Shown: positions 1 through 8,783 of the stretch, piece after piece
Numbering within the stretch: the first letter of the stretch is position 1
Layout: every line of letters starts with the position of its first letter
The notes under the pieces: generated by a model
Database searches by the model: none
What the model saw: the letters and a program-made list of their open reading frames with translations, nothing else
What the model was told of the DNA's origin: nothing
Translations under genes and position numbers: made by a program
Origin: Alteraurantiacibacter aquimixticola
GTDB taxonomy: Bacteria; Pseudomonadota; Alphaproteobacteria; Sphingomonadales; Sphingomonadaceae
Length of the DNA stretch: 64,000 nt
Direction: 5' to 3'
Assembly (NCBI RefSeq): GCF_004965515.1
Contig: NZ_SSHH01000004.1
Coordinates: forward strand, 1-64,000

Positions 1-386
1 ATGCCGAGCATCACGCCCACCGGTTCGCGCAGGGCCATGGCGATGGTGCCTTCGTGATCGGAGGGGATAACCTCGCCCGAAATCTGCGTGGTGATCGCTG
101 CTGCTTCGCGGACCATCCCGGCGGCCAGGCCCAGGTTGAACATGGCCCAGCCCGCCGTCGCGCCGATTTCCCCCATCATCGCGGCGACGAAATCGTCCTT
201 CTTCGCCATCAGCGCATCGGCGGCCTTGTTCAACACCGCGCGGTGGGCATTGGGGCCCAGCTTCGACCACTCGGCAAAACCGGCCTGCGCCCTGGCGGCA
301 ATGGCTGGAATGTCGCCGGGCTGCATTGCCTCGGCACTGGAGGCGACATCGCCGGTCATCGGGTTCAGGCGTTCGAACATAGCCAT
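1..386 (-). CDS. Aldehyde dehydrogenase, N-terminal part (runs off the window)
   Basis: The first 128 codons of an NAD(P)-dependent aldehyde dehydrogenase are read on the minus strand; the rest lies before base 1. The protein begins MAMFERLNPMTGDVASS and reaches the family motif MALREPVGVMLG that precedes the conserved PWN loop, so the catalytic Cys and Glu are not visible. The start at 386 was chosen because GGAG sits about 7 nt upstream. The N-terminus resembles vanillin/benzaldehyde-type dehydrogenases of sphingomonads (LigV-like), which would fit the aromatic-catabolic surroundings; that substrate is inference. It lies 104 bp downstream of a TonB receptor on the same strand and is probably co-transcribed with it. 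Confidence 0.8.
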   Translation of the reverse strand, partial: MAMFERLNPMTGDVASSAEAMQPGDIPAIAARAQAGFAEWSKLGPNAHRAVLNKAADALMAKKDDFVAAMMGEIGATAGWAMFNLGLAAGMVREAAAITTQISGEVIPSDHEGTIAMALREPVGVMLG

Positions 387-413
387 TTCAAGCATCTCCA
401 GAGTCGAAACAAC

Positions 414-453
414 TTGCCTCGCCTACCGGCTGGAATGCCGGCAAGCGAGGCAA
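414..453 (-). promoter_or_regulatory. Intercistronic hairpin between TonB receptor and aldehyde dehydrogenase genes
   Basis: A 9-bp outer stem (TTGCCTCGC / GCGAGGCAA) encloses a 5-bp inner stem (CCGGC / GCCGG) with a 6-nt loop. It lies in the gap between two minus-strand genes. There is only a weak T-rich tail on the minus strand, so it may be a partial terminator, an mRNA-stabilising structure or a small repeat. Confidence 0.55.
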
Positions 454-490
454 ATCGGGCAATCGGGCTATCGGCCAGGCTTTCAGAGCA

Positions 491-2899
491 TCAGAACTCG
501 AGGCTTGCCTGGACATACCATTGGCGGGGCCGTGCGTAGATTTTCTCCGCATAGCCCAGCGTGGCGAGTGATGCGTTGCCCTGAATCAGGTAGCGCTCGT
601 CAAACAGGTTGCTGACACCCGCCTGCAGCTTCCACCCGTCATCATGTTCCAGCGTGACCGACGCGTTGCCGACGAAATATCCATCCTGCTCGATCTCCGG
701 CACGCTACCGGTGATGAAGGTTACACGCGACGTGTAGGAGCCGTCGAAGCGCGGGGTCAGGTAGAGGGAACCACCGACCGGGACTTCGTAGGAAATCCCG
801 AAATTGCCCTGGAAGGAGGGTGTCAGCGGGAGTTCGTCCCCCGGAGCCACAGTCGCAGTCGCGCCCGGAACCGGCGTGATGGTGAGGATCTCGTCGTCGA
901 GGATGCTCATCCCGGTATCGAAGGTGAAGCCGCCCGCGCGATAGGCGGCCTCAGCCTCAAACCCCTTGATGCGCGCCTTGCCAGCGTTGAACAGCAGCGG
1001 AACCACACCTTGGCGGAATACCAGCTGGATATCCTTGTAGTCGGCCTGGAACGCGACGAGGTTCAAGCGGAAGTCGCCAAAATCCATCTTCGCGCCCAGT
1101 TCATAGCTGTCCACCGTCTCCTCGTCGAAAGGCACCGGCACGAAGCCCGGCGGCGGTGCGTTGTAACGCGTGTTGAAGCCGCCGGACTTGAAGCTGCGCG
1201 CGTAGGAAAGGTAGGTGCTGATCCAATCGGCTGCCTGGTAGCGAATGCTCGCCGACCCCGTCAGCGCCGAGAAGGATTCCTCATTCGGAGTGTTGTAGAT
1301 GAACAGCGGGCCACCATCCGGTATCGCCTCGGTCGGCAGCGGATCGGGATCCGGCAGAGTTGCAGGGAACAGGTTCAGAACCGTGCCCTGATAGGTCTTC
1401 TGGTCGTCCGTGTAGCGAAGACCCCCCGTCAGTTCGAGGCCTTGGACCACCTCTACCGATACTTCGCCGAACACGGCGAGCGATTTCGTTTCGAGTTGGG
1501 AAAACTGGAGATCGCGTGTGCCCGGTCCACCGGCAAGTATCGAACCGATCACGGGCGGTGAGGGCGGGAATGACAGGGGCACGGTCGCCCGTTCCTCCGT
1601 ATCCTCGTCAAAGTAGTACGCTCCCACGATCCCGTTTACGGCACCCGCATCCAGTTGCAGCTGCAGCTCCTGGCTGAACTGGTCGGACTCGGCGCCGACA
1701 TCGGTAGTAATGATCAGGAATGGCGTATTGTCTGCATCGCGGATACCGCGCGACTGAGTCGAACGGTAAGCGGTGATGCTCTTCAGTGTCAGGCTGTCGG
1801 TCAGGTCCAGGCTGACCGTTCCGGACACGCCCCACACCTCAGACGTGCTTGTGACCGGCGCAGTGCCGCCGTTCACATAAGGGCCCAGGTTGTAGAAGTC
1901 GTTGGCACAGCGTGCATCATCGATCAACGGAACGTTCGGTGCACCGAACTGCGGATCGCCCGGCACGAGCGGCGCGAACGGAATCGTCGCACCCGGGCAA
2001 CCCGCCGCGACGCTAACGATCGCGGGAACCGGAGCATTCTCGTTCATTCCGGCGAACACGAACGGTGCGCCGTTTTCGTCGCGCTTCGTATAGTCGCCGC
2101 GGACCACGATATCGAGAGCTGGACCCGCCTCCCACTTCAGCGACCCGTTTACGGTGTAGACATCGTCGTTGCCCAGATCGAGCCCGTCGAAAGCACGGAT
2201 CACGTAGCCATCCCGGCTGCGGAACCCGCCCGAAACCCGCATGGCCGCATCCTCGCCAAGGGGAACATTGAGCGCGGCGGAGCCTTCGAAAAGATTGTCC
2301 TCACCAACGCGGAAGCGGGCCCGACCCGAAAATTCGCCAAGTTCCGGTTCGCGTGTCCTGACAAGGATCGCACCGCCGATGGTATTGCGACCGAACAGCG
2401 TGCCCTGCGGTCCGCGCAGCACTTCCACGCTGGCTATGTCGCCGAGTTCGATGGTCCCGCCAACCGAGCGGCCAACGTAAACCTCGTCAATATAGACGCC
2501 TACGCCCGGATCGACCGCGGCAGTCGGGTCGAGCTGGCCGATCCCGCGAATGAATACGACCGATGCAGCGCTATTGCCGGAAAGTTGGCCCGCCGGCTTG
2601 AACTGCAGGCTGGGCGTGAACTTTTCGAGGTCCTGCGTCTGTGTGATCTGGCGCGCCTCCAGCGCCTCGCCACTGAAGGCCGTTACCGCGACGGGTGTTT
2701 CTTGCAGCGATTCATCGCGGCGGCGCGCAGTCACGATGATCTGCCCGCTTGCGGCCGCATCATCCTCTGCATTTTCCGCGGCGTCAGCATCCTGCGCGGC
2801 GGCTGGCGCTGCGGCAACGAGGCCTGCAGCGGCGATAATCGCCGCCATGCAGCTACTCCGGGCAAGGCGCATGTCGATATCGGTGAATGACTGTCTCAC
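491..2899 (-). CDS. TonB-dependent outer-membrane receptor
   Basis: An 802-residue outer-membrane beta-barrel that would import a substrate using TonB energy. A signal peptide ends near AAPAAAQ, and a TonB-box/plug motif GQIIVTARRR lies at about residues 52-61. The plug domain follows (VFIRGIGQ, VEVLRGPQGTLFGRNT), and the barrel ends in the aromatic terminus WYVQASLEF. The start is GTG at 2899, with AGAGAGGA 8 nt upstream. This is the FecA-like type common in sphingomonads. The neighbouring aldehyde dehydrogenase and the divergent MarR regulator suggest uptake of an aromatic compound, but the substrate cannot be read from sequence. Confidence 0.93.
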   Translation of the reverse strand: MRQSFTDIDMRLARSSCMAAIIAAAGLVAAAPAAAQDADAAENAEDDAAASGQIIVTARRRDESLQETPVAVTAFSGEALEARQITQTQDLEKFTPSLQFKPAGQLSGNSAASVVFIRGIGQLDPTAAVDPGVGVYIDEVYVGRSVGGTIELGDIASVEVLRGPQGTLFGRNTIGGAILVRTREPELGEFSGRARFRVGEDNLFEGSAALNVPLGEDAAMRVSGGFRSRDGYVIRAFDGLDLGNDDVYTVNGSLKWEAGPALDIVVRGDYTKRDENGAPFVFAGMNENAPVPAIVSVAAGCPGATIPFAPLVPGDPQFGAPNVPLIDDARCANDFYNLGPYVNGGTAPVTSTSEVWGVSGTVSLDLTDSLTLKSITAYRSTQSRGIRDADNTPFLIITTDVGAESDQFSQELQLQLDAGAVNGIVGAYYFDEDTEERATVPLSFPPSPPVIGSILAGGPGTRDLQFSQLETKSLAVFGEVSVEVVQGLELTGGLRYTDDQKTYQGTVLNLFPATLPDPDPLPTEAIPDGGPLFIYNTPNEESFSALTGSASIRYQAADWISTYLSYARSFKSGGFNTRYNAPPPGFVPVPFDEETVDSYELGAKMDFGDFRLNLVAFQADYKDIQLVFRQGVVPLLFNAGKARIKGFEAEAAYRAGGFTFDTGMSILDDEILTITPVPGATATVAPGDELPLTPSFQGNFGISYEVPVGGSLYLTPRFDGSYTSRVTFITGSVPEIEQDGYFVGNASVTLEHDDGWKLQAGVSNLFDERYLIQGNASLATLGYAEKIYARPRQWYVQASLEF

Positions 2900-2950
2900 T
2901 GTCGGTGTCCTCTCTCCTGGAATGGGTCTCCCAACGCCATTCTCCAGAGG

Positions 2951-2985
2951 TTGTTATTGTCCATAGCAGTTATTGGCAATAACAA
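2951..2985. promoter_or_regulatory. Probable MarR operator (tandem palindromes)
   Basis: A perfect 15-bp palindrome, GTTATTGGCAATAAC, lies at 2969-2983. A second, degenerate copy, GTTATTGTCCATAGC, is centred 16 bp upstream at 2953-2967. The outer arms TTGTTATTG (2951-2959) and CAATAACAA (2977-2985) are also perfect inverted repeats. The site sits between the TonB receptor start and the MarR gene, the usual place for an autoregulated MarR operator. Confidence 0.7.
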
Positions 2986-3027
2986 AATCGGTTGCATGTC
3001 ATTTGGAAATGGAGTCTTGATGGGCGC

Positions 3028-3522
3028 GTGGATCGGCCAACAAACTCTCTTCTCGCGATAGACGATGTCCGAGTACGAGCTCCCAAACTCTCGGAGAGCG
3101 AAGTCAATTACGGAATGCTGGCCGAGCTCACGGGCTTTTCCGTCAAGCTGGTGTGGATCCTGGGATATTCGCTGCTGCAGCGTGCAATTGACGATCCCGC
3201 CATCACCCCGTTGCGTTTTTCCATGCTGGAGCTGGTTGGGCGCAATCCCGGCACGGCCCAGGTCCTGTTGGGGAATGCGCTTGGCCTGTCTCGTTCGGCC
3301 GCGACGCTGGCGATCGACTTCTGGGCAGAACGCGGCTGCGTGGAGCGGCGGATCGGGGCCACGGATCGTCGCAGTTTCGGCGTGTACCTAACGGAGGCCG
3401 GCGCTCGTGAGCTGGAACGCCTTCGTCAGCGCGTTCTACAGGCCGATGCGGCCCTGGTCGAAGGTCTGACGGCGGACGAAGTCGCCGAACTCAACCGCTT
3501 GCTCGGCAAGATCCACCTTTAG
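3028..3522 (+). CDS. MarR-family transcriptional regulator
   Basis: A winged-helix regulator of the MarR type, probably a dimeric repressor released by an aromatic ligand. The recognition region is LLGNALGLSRSAATLAIDFWAERGCVERR, followed by the wing DRRSFGVYLTEAG and a C-terminal dimerisation helix ending LNRLLGKIHL. The start is uncertain: GTG at 3028 gives 164 residues, TTG at 2992 is also in frame, and ATG at 3115 would give 135. Residues between 3028 and 3115 (LSESEVNYGMLAELTGF) look coding, so I favour an upstream start. It is divergent from the TonB receptor, with a palindromic operator between them. Confidence 0.85.
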   Translation: MDRPTNSLLAIDDVRVRAPKLSESEVNYGMLAELTGFSVKLVWILGYSLLQRAIDDPAITPLRFSMLELVGRNPGTAQVLLGNALGLSRSAATLAIDFWAERGCVERRIGATDRRSFGVYLTEAGARELERLRQRVLQADAALVEGLTADEVAELNRLLGKIHL

Positions 3523-3728
3523 CCGAACGGCCTGTCAAATCGATATTTGTTCCTGATGGTGGACTCGGCGCCGACAACGATGCCTGCTTTTCCGCACGAC
3601 GAGCAAGTCGCTCAATGTCAGAAATGAAGGCGCTAAACCGACACTGTGGCGCCCTACTCACTCGAAAGTTCTCAGCTGTCTTGAATGGGGTTAGCAAGAA
3701 ATGGCAGCTTTCTGCCATTCATGAAAAA

Positions 3729-3815
3729 TGGTGCCCAGAAGAGGACTCGAACCTCCACGCCCTTGCGAGCGCCGCCACCTGAAGACGGTGCGTCTACCAA
3801 TTCCGCCATCTGGGC
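3729..3815 (-). tRNA. tRNA-Leu (anticodon CAG)
   Basis: An 87-nt cloverleaf on the minus strand. The acceptor stem is GCCCAGA/TCTGGGC with a discriminator A and an encoded CCA. The D-arm contains GGCGGAATTGGTAGACGC, the anticodon loop is TTCAGGT (CAG) on stem CCGTC/GGCGG, there is a long class-II variable arm, and the T-arm contains GGTTCGAGTCC. All features agree with tRNA-Leu. Confidence 0.96.
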
Positions 3816-4060
3816 ACCGGGGCGGCGTGGTCGTCGTGGTCCATGCCGCTTGGTAGGGGCGCGCCACTAGCTGGTGTGGGGGCATGTTGTCAACGCGGGA
3901 AAGAGGGCGCGATGCAAAAAGAATTGGCAGGCTGCTGTGCCGGCACATCCGGCACGATAATCGCACCCGGGCGTTCACTGGCCATTGCCCGTTGCCGCAC
4001 CGATGTGCATAGGCGGGGTCAGCAATTTGTCACCGCATCGATGAAACGGGTTTCACCACC

Positions 4061-4996
4061 ATGAGCAATTCGCTGGAGAACAAGCTGGTCGTGCTGATCG
4101 GCGGCAATGGCTTCCTGGGCACGCATGTGGCGCAGGACCTGCTCGATCGCGGGGCGCGGCTGCGCATCGTGGCACGCAATCCGGAAAGCGCGCGCAAGCT
4201 GAAGCCGCTCGCCAATCTCGGCCAGCTGCAGCTGGCGCGCTGCAATGTGAAGAACGCCGACAGCATCCGCGCCTGCGTGAAAGATGCCGATGCCGTGGTC
4301 TACCTCGTCGGAACCTTCGGCAGCGACCAGAAGGAGCTGCACGCCGAAGGCGCGCGGATCGCGGCAGAGGCGGCGAAGGCGGAAGGCGCGGAAGCCTTCG
4401 TCTATGTCTCCAGCCTCGCGGCAGATGCCGAAGCCGAGGGCACCTATGCCAGCACCAAGGGGATTGGCGAGGCGATGGTCCTGGAAGCCTTCCCCAAGGC
4501 GACCATCATGCGCCCGAGCGTGATCTTCGGCCAGGACGATGCCTTCATCAACATGTTCGCCGGCCTCGTCGCCAGCCTGCCCGCGCTGCCCGTCTTCGGT
4601 CCCGACGCGAAGCTTCAGCCGGTATGGGTGGACGATGTAGCGGAAGCGGTAGGGGTGGCGCTGGCCGATCCCGCCACGCATGGCGGCAAGACCTATGAGC
4701 TCGCCGGGCCGGACGTCATCACCATGGAGCAGCTGCACGAGGACATCGCGGCAGCGCAGGGCCGCAAGCGCGGCTTCATCCCGGTGCCCGACGCGCTGAG
4801 CGGCATCTTCGCCGCCCTGCCCGGCACGCCGATGACCTCCGACCAGTGGCGCATGCTGAAGACCGGTAGCACCGCCAGCGGCACGCTGCCCGGGATCGAG
4901 AAGCTGGGCGTGACGCCCAAACCGCTCTCGCTGTTCCTCGACAAGTGGATGGTCCGCTACCGCCGGCACGGGCGGTTTACGGTGGAGAAGGCCTGA
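4061..4996 (+). CDS. NDUFA9-like complex I-associated NAD(P)-binding protein (atypical SDR)
   Basis: A 311-residue extended/atypical short-chain dehydrogenase of the kind annotated as complex I NDUFA9 subunit family in alphaproteobacteria. The Rossmann motif GGNGFLGTHV is at residues 14-23, and further marks are VYLVGTFGS, VYVSSLAAD and the STKGIGEAMV region. NDUFA9 homologues bind NADPH and associate with respiratory complex I; a direct role here is inferred from family only. The ATG lies 245 bp downstream of the tRNA-Leu 5' end. No partner genes adjoin it. Confidence 0.85.
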   Translation: MSNSLENKLVVLIGGNGFLGTHVAQDLLDRGARLRIVARNPESARKLKPLANLGQLQLARCNVKNADSIRACVKDADAVVYLVGTFGSDQKELHAEGARIAAEAAKAEGAEAFVYVSSLAADAEAEGTYASTKGIGEAMVLEAFPKATIMRPSVIFGQDDAFINMFAGLVASLPALPVFGPDAKLQPVWVDDVAEAVGVALADPATHGGKTYELAGPDVITMEQLHEDIAAAQGRKRGFIPVPDALSGIFAALPGTPMTSDQWRMLKTGSTASGTLPGIEKLGVTPKPLSLFLDKWMVRYRRHGRFTVEKA

Positions 4997-5011
4997 GTTT
5001 GCATTTGCGTT

Positions 5012-5109
5012 GCGAAGGCGCATCCGCGCCTTCGTCCTCGCGGCTATTCCCTCCGCTACGCTGCGGGGCCGCTGCGGGCGGCCGTTCGGCCTTGCGGTCG
5101 CCTTGCGAC
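5012..5109. repeat. Dispersed palindromic repeat, family C (copy 1)
   Basis: Begins with a hairpin CGAAGGCGCATCCGCGCCTTCG, continues with TCCTCG, and then contains CGCTGCGGGCGGCCGTTCGG. The same blocks recur in the same order at 27950-28176. It is non-coding and lies in the gap after the NDUFA9-like gene. Confidence 0.7.
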
Positions 5110-5134
5110 CGTTTCCCTCCTCACCGCGTCAGTC

Positions 5135-5220
5135 GTCATTGCGAGGAGCCGAAGGCGACGCGGCAATCCAGTGAGGTTGCGCGTCGACGCTCTGGATTGC
5201 TTCGCTTCGCTCGCAATGAC
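5135..5220. repeat. Dispersed palindromic repeat, family A (copy 1)
   Basis: An imperfect inverted repeat with ends GTCATTGCGAG and CTCGCAATGAC and inner arms GGCAATCCAG and CTGGATTGC. Copies at 12548-12632 and 47578-47667 share both ends and both inner arms. It resembles the widespread REP/BIME-like intergenic elements of proteobacteria. Confidence 0.8.
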
Positions 5221-5231
5221 GAGGCCCGCGC

Positions 5232-5714
5232 TTAATCCTCGACCTTCGTTGGATTGTCCTCTGTAAGCAGTCCAACCGGCTCCACCAGCAGCGCGGTTCC
5301 CTCGCTGCCGGTGACCCGCACACGCTGGCCCATTTCGACATCGGGACCCTTCGCGGTCCATTCGCTGTCACCGATATGCACGCGGCCGCTGCCGTGTTCG
5401 ATCGCCTGCGTCACCAGTGCCACCTGCCCCACCAGCTGCGCGCCGCGGCGATTGAGTAGCGGGTCGGGACCCTCTCCTGCCTGGTCACGGAAGAAGCGGC
5501 GGGCAGAGAAGACCGCGATCAGCGCAAGGAAGGCGAAGTCGATGACCTGCATGGTCAGCGACAGGTCGAACAGGCCCGTCAACGCGCCGGTGATGATCGC
5601 TGCGACGGCGAACCAGATCAGGTAGACGCCGGGAACCAGCATCTCGAGGATGGCAAGCACGAGACCCAGCGCGACCCAGGCCCAGGCGGCATCCGTGCCT
5701 TCGAGGAAACCCAT
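5232..5714 (-). CDS. NfeD-family membrane protein
   Basis: A 160-residue NfeD-like protein. Two or three hydrophobic segments occupy about residues 10-75 (WVALGLVLAILEMLVPGVYLIW and following), and the soluble C-terminal OB-fold domain runs from about 85 to 150 (GQVALVTQAIEHGSGRVHIGDSEWTAKG). NfeD proteins partner with SPFH/stomatin proteins in membrane microdomains. It starts 14 bp after the stop of the SPFH gene on the same strand, giving the typical stomatin-nfeD operon. Confidence 0.93.
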   Translation of the reverse strand: MGFLEGTDAAWAWVALGLVLAILEMLVPGVYLIWFAVAAIITGALTGLFDLSLTMQVIDFAFLALIAVFSARRFFRDQAGEGPDPLLNRRGAQLVGQVALVTQAIEHGSGRVHIGDSEWTAKGPDVEMGQRVRVTGSEGTALLVEPVGLLTEDNPTKVED

Positions 5715-5728
5715 CAGCGGTGCGCCTC

Positions 5729-6730
5729 TCAGCCGTCGCCGTCGCGGCGGCTGCGCGGCACGGCGCTGCGCCCGCGGCCCATGTCGAGCGGGGTGGTGAC
5801 ATCGCCGGAGCGGCCCTCGCCGATCACTTCGCGCGCCAGCTCGCCGATCCCGCCCAAGGTTCCGATCAACTGCGTGGCTTCCACCGGGAAGAGGATCGTC
5901 TTCGCATTCGGGCTGTCGGCGAACTTGGCTACCGCCTTGGTATATTCCTGCGCGATGAAATAGTTGATCGCCTGGCTGCCCGAGGTGGCGATGGCGTTGG
6001 AGACCATCTCGGTCGCCTTGGCCTCCGCCTCCGCCGCACGCTCGCGCGCCTCGGCATCGCGGAAGGCGGCTTCGCGCTTGCCCTCTGCTTTCAGGATGGC
6101 GCTCTGCTTGTCGCCCTCGGCCCGAAGGATGTTGGAGGCACGGTCGCCCTCGGCCTCGAGGATCTCGGCACGCTTCAGGCGCTCGGCCTTCATCTGCCGC
6201 GCCATGGCTTCGGAGATATCAACCGGGGGGCGGATATCCTTGATCTCCACACGGGTGATCTTGACGCCCCATGGCGAGGTGGCGTGATCGACCACGGCGA
6301 GGAGGCGGGCATTGATCTCGTCACGCTTGGACAGCGTCTCGTCCAGATCCATGCTGCCCATCACCGTGCGCAGGTTCGTGGTCGTGAGCGCCATGATCGC
6401 ATTGTAGAGGTTGGACACCTCGTAAGCAGCCTTGCCGGCATCGAGCACCTGGAAGAACACCACCGCGTCCACGCCGACCATGGCATTGTCCTTGGTGATG
6501 ATTTCCTGGCCGGGAATATCCAGCACCTGCTCCATCATGTTCACCTTCTGCCCGACGCGGTCGATGAAGGGGACGATGATGTGGAGGCCCGGATCGGCGG
6601 CGGTGACGAAGCGGCCGAACCGCTCGATCGTATAGACATAGCCCTGCCGGACGACGCGGATCCCCATCAGTATGAAGACCAGCACCAAGAACAGGATCAG
6701 CACCAGGACGATCGTTGCGAAATCCATCAT
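5729..6730 (-). CDS. SPFH (stomatin/slipin-like) membrane scaffold protein
   Basis: A 333-residue SPFH-domain protein. One N-terminal membrane anchor occupies about residues 5-25, followed by [19 protein letters not shown], the classical start of the SPFH domain. The family stretch [21 protein letters not shown] is at about 165-185. A charged, Ala/Glu-rich coiled coil (about 190-265) drives oligomerisation. The sequence is closest to the QmcA/HflC-like paraslipins. Together with the downstream NfeD protein it probably organises membrane microdomains or membrane protein quality control. Confidence 0.93.
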   Translation of the reverse strand: MMDFATIVLVLILFLVLVFILMGIRVVRQGYVYTIERFGRFVTAADPGLHIIVPFIDRVGQKVNMMEQVLDIPGQEIITKDNAMVGVDAVVFFQVLDAGKAAYEVSNLYNAIMALTTTNLRTVMGSMDLDETLSKRDEINARLLAVVDHATSPWGVKITRVEIKDIRPPVDISEAMARQMKAERLKRAEILEAEGDRASNILRAEGDKQSAILKAEGKREAAFRDAEARERAAEAEAKATEMVSNAIATSGSQAINYFIAQEYTKAVAKFADSPNAKTILFPVEATQLIGTLGGIGELAREVIGEGRSGDVTTPLDMGRGRSAVPRSRRDGDG

Positions 6731-6821
6731 TTACCCCTCCGCAGGCGAAACCGCATATCGGGATATGGTAGCGCGCGGTCGGTTTGGAGCAAGTTAAACC
6801 GGACGGTGCCGGGATGGCGCC

Positions 6822-7802
6822 CTATTGGTCGCGCGGCGCTTCTTCGTCGCCGTCCATGACCAGCTGCGCCGCCTCTATCCGGCGCACTTCCTCTGCCACG
6901 CGGCCCAGCTTGCGGAAGGCGGGCAGGTTGGGAATGTAGTCATAGACGGCGGTGAGATAGGCGCGGTCGAAATCGGTCAGTTCGTCCGGCCAGGGTCCGT
7001 CTTCGTTGAACAGGCCGAGGATGGAGGAGATGGCGAGGTCTTCCTGCGGTTCGGTCTGCACCAGCCCGCGCATGGTGGCATAATCGGCAAGCTGCATCAG
7101 GCTGAGCCCGCGCGCCGCCTCGCGGTCGATGATCACCCAGACCATGTCGATCTCGTTCCGCACCGTGGTGTAGATATGCGAATGCGCCATATCCATGCGG
7201 ACCTGCGGCGGGTTCACGAGATTGCGCGAGCGCGGCACACGCATGCCGTCGCGCGTCGCCTGCTGCACATCGGTCCACACACGCACCGGGCCGGGCGCGC
7301 GCAATTCCTGCCGCGCAACGGGCGTCAGATACTGGAAGCGCGCGGGGTTCTCTTCCATCATGCCGGAAAGCAGCGCCTGCCCGTCATCGGCGAAGACGAG
7401 GACCATGTTGGGATTGCATTCGTCCGGGGCGAGGCGGACGCCCAGCACTTCTGCATTGGTACGGATGCGGTCGATCATCGGCACCGCCGCCTGCACGGTC
7501 AGCCCGATAATGCCGGGACAGAGCGGTGTTTCGTAGCGTGCCAGCGGTGTTTCGCGAATGTCGCCGGGCGGGGTGACGTCGCGCGCTTGGCGATGAATCT
7601 CCGCCCGGCTGGCTTCTTGCGCCCGGCCGGTAACGACGATCTCGTCCTCGGCAATCCGCTCCTGCCGTTCCTGCCGCAGCGCCTCACCGCTCTCATTGGC
7701 GAGATCGGAGGCTTCGTCCGGCGCAGGCGTATCCTGCGCCGCGACCGAGCTTGCCAGCAGCGCGCCCACCAGCGCGGGCAGGATAGCACGAATAGAGGTC
7801 AT
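6822..7802 (-). CDS. Secreted protein of unknown function, paralogue 1 (with IVVTG motif)
   Basis: A 326-residue exported protein with signal peptide MTSIRAILPALVGALLASSVAAQ. The linker to about residue 95 carries DEIVVTGRA, which matches the TonB-box-like/plug motif of sphingomonad TonB receptors although no barrel follows. The globular part (ARYETPLCPGIIGL, VPMIDRIRTNAEVLG, DECNPNMVLVFADDG, AHSHIYTTVRNEID, LMQLADYATMRGL) is shared with the upstream paralogue. Its start overlaps that gene's stop by 4 nt (ATGA), so translation is coupled. I do not recognise a named family or enzymatic motif. Confidence 0.85.
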   Translation of the reverse strand: MTSIRAILPALVGALLASSVAAQDTPAPDEASDLANESGEALRQERQERIAEDEIVVTGRAQEASRAEIHRQARDVTPPGDIRETPLARYETPLCPGIIGLTVQAAVPMIDRIRTNAEVLGVRLAPDECNPNMVLVFADDGQALLSGMMEENPARFQYLTPVARQELRAPGPVRVWTDVQQATRDGMRVPRSRNLVNPPQVRMDMAHSHIYTTVRNEIDMVWVIIDREAARGLSLMQLADYATMRGLVQTEPQEDLAISSILGLFNEDGPWPDELTDFDRAYLTAVYDYIPNLPAFRKLGRVAEEVRRIEAAQLVMDGDEEAPRDQ

Positions 7803-8575
7803 TCCGTGTGCGCCATTCCTTCAAGGCCTGCCAGCCGCGTATTGGCGGGCAGGTTGGGGATGGATGAGTAGAGCCGGTCGAGATAGGCCATGTCGAAATC
7901 GCTCAACCCTTCGGGTGCGGAAGAACCGCCGGCAAACAGCGTCTGGATCGTGGGCACGCCGGGCGCCGCCTGCGGCACGAAATCGGCGAGGCCGTAAAGC
8001 GTAGCGTAATCGGCCATCTGCCGTGCGTTGAGGCCGCTCGCCGCATCGCGATCGATCAGCACCATGGAGGCGAGAATATCCTCCCGCGTGGGGGTATAGA
8101 TCAGCGAATGGGCGGACCACATCGCCGCCTGCGGAACATCGGCGAGGTTTATCCTGCGGCCATAGCGCAGACCGTCGCGCGTGCGGCTTTCGGTCGACAC
8201 CCAGGCACGAGTCGGGGCTTCCTCTTCCAGCAGCGCCTGTCTGGCGGAGCGGTCGAGCGGTTCGAACAGATGGGGGCGGTCTGCCGCCAGCCTTTGCAGG
8301 TAATCGCGCCCGTCCTCGAGCACGATGACGACGAGGTTGGGCTCGCAATCGTCGGCATCGGCCAGCTGCAGGCCCAGGCCCTGCGCATTTTCGCGAATGC
8401 GGTCGACCATGCTGGTGGCGAAACCGGCCTCCAGCCCGATAATGCCGGGGCACAGCGGCTCCTCGAAACGGGCCAGCGGCTCATCCGGCAGGCCATCCGC
8501 GGCGGCGGGTGCGGAGGCAAGGGCCACGGCGCAACCGGCGAACGCGCACAAGGTACGGGCGATCAGCGTTGTCAT
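7799..8575 (-). CDS. Secreted protein of unknown function, paralogue 2
   Basis: A 258-residue exported protein starting MTTLIARTLCAFAGC, with a signal peptide ending ASAPAAA. Its body parallels paralogue 1 through the blocks LARFEEPLCPGIIGL, SMVDRIRENAQGLGL, DDCEPNLVVIVLEDG, AHSLIYTPTREDI and ARQMADYATLYGL. It lacks the IVVTG-containing linker. The ATG at 8575 was preferred over 8641 because the signal peptide begins there. The two conserved Cys (in LCPG and DDCEPN) may form a disulphide. It is the first gene of the pair. Confidence 0.82.
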   Translation of the reverse strand: MTTLIARTLCAFAGCAVALASAPAAADGLPDEPLARFEEPLCPGIIGLEAGFATSMVDRIRENAQGLGLQLADADDCEPNLVVIVLEDGRDYLQRLAADRPHLFEPLDRSARQALLEEEAPTRAWVSTESRTRDGLRYGRRINLADVPQAAMWSAHSLIYTPTREDILASMVLIDRDAASGLNARQMADYATLYGLADFVPQAAPGVPTIQTLFAGGSSAPEGLSDFDMAYLDRLYSSIPNLPANTRLAGLEGMAHTE

Positions 8576-8783
8576 CTCTCTCACTCCGTTCATCAGCCCC
8601 CGATGAATGGCAATTATCCCTCTTTTCCAGATGCAAGGCAAACACGCCCCGCGACAGGGTACAAGAGGCTTTCCGGTCGCAAATTGTCACATGGGGTTAA
8701 TCCCGCGCGGCAATTGCGTTAGAGGGGCCGCGCAAGACCCACTCGGCGCGATTCTGGAAAGCAGCGCCACGCAGGAGTTACCC

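Noticed and set aside
1655-2890. Plus-strand 411-residue frame opposite the first TonB receptor
   Set aside because: It mirrors a gene with signal peptide, plug and barrel motifs; the frame is typical of antisense open frames in high-GC DNA.
3533-3728. Small minus-strand frame between the MarR gene and tRNA-Leu
   Set aside because: The translation (75 residues, to 3491) overlaps the MarR 3' end, has no motif and no ribosome-binding site; the gap appears empty.
5012-5220. CRISPR array in the repeat-rich gap
   Set aside because: Repeats are palindromic and dispersed, not regularly spaced direct repeats with unique spacers. No array was seen anywhere in the window.
7499-7789. Minus-strand 96-residue frame within paralogue 1
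   Set aside because: Alternative frame of a well-supported gene, Arg/Ala-rich with no motif.
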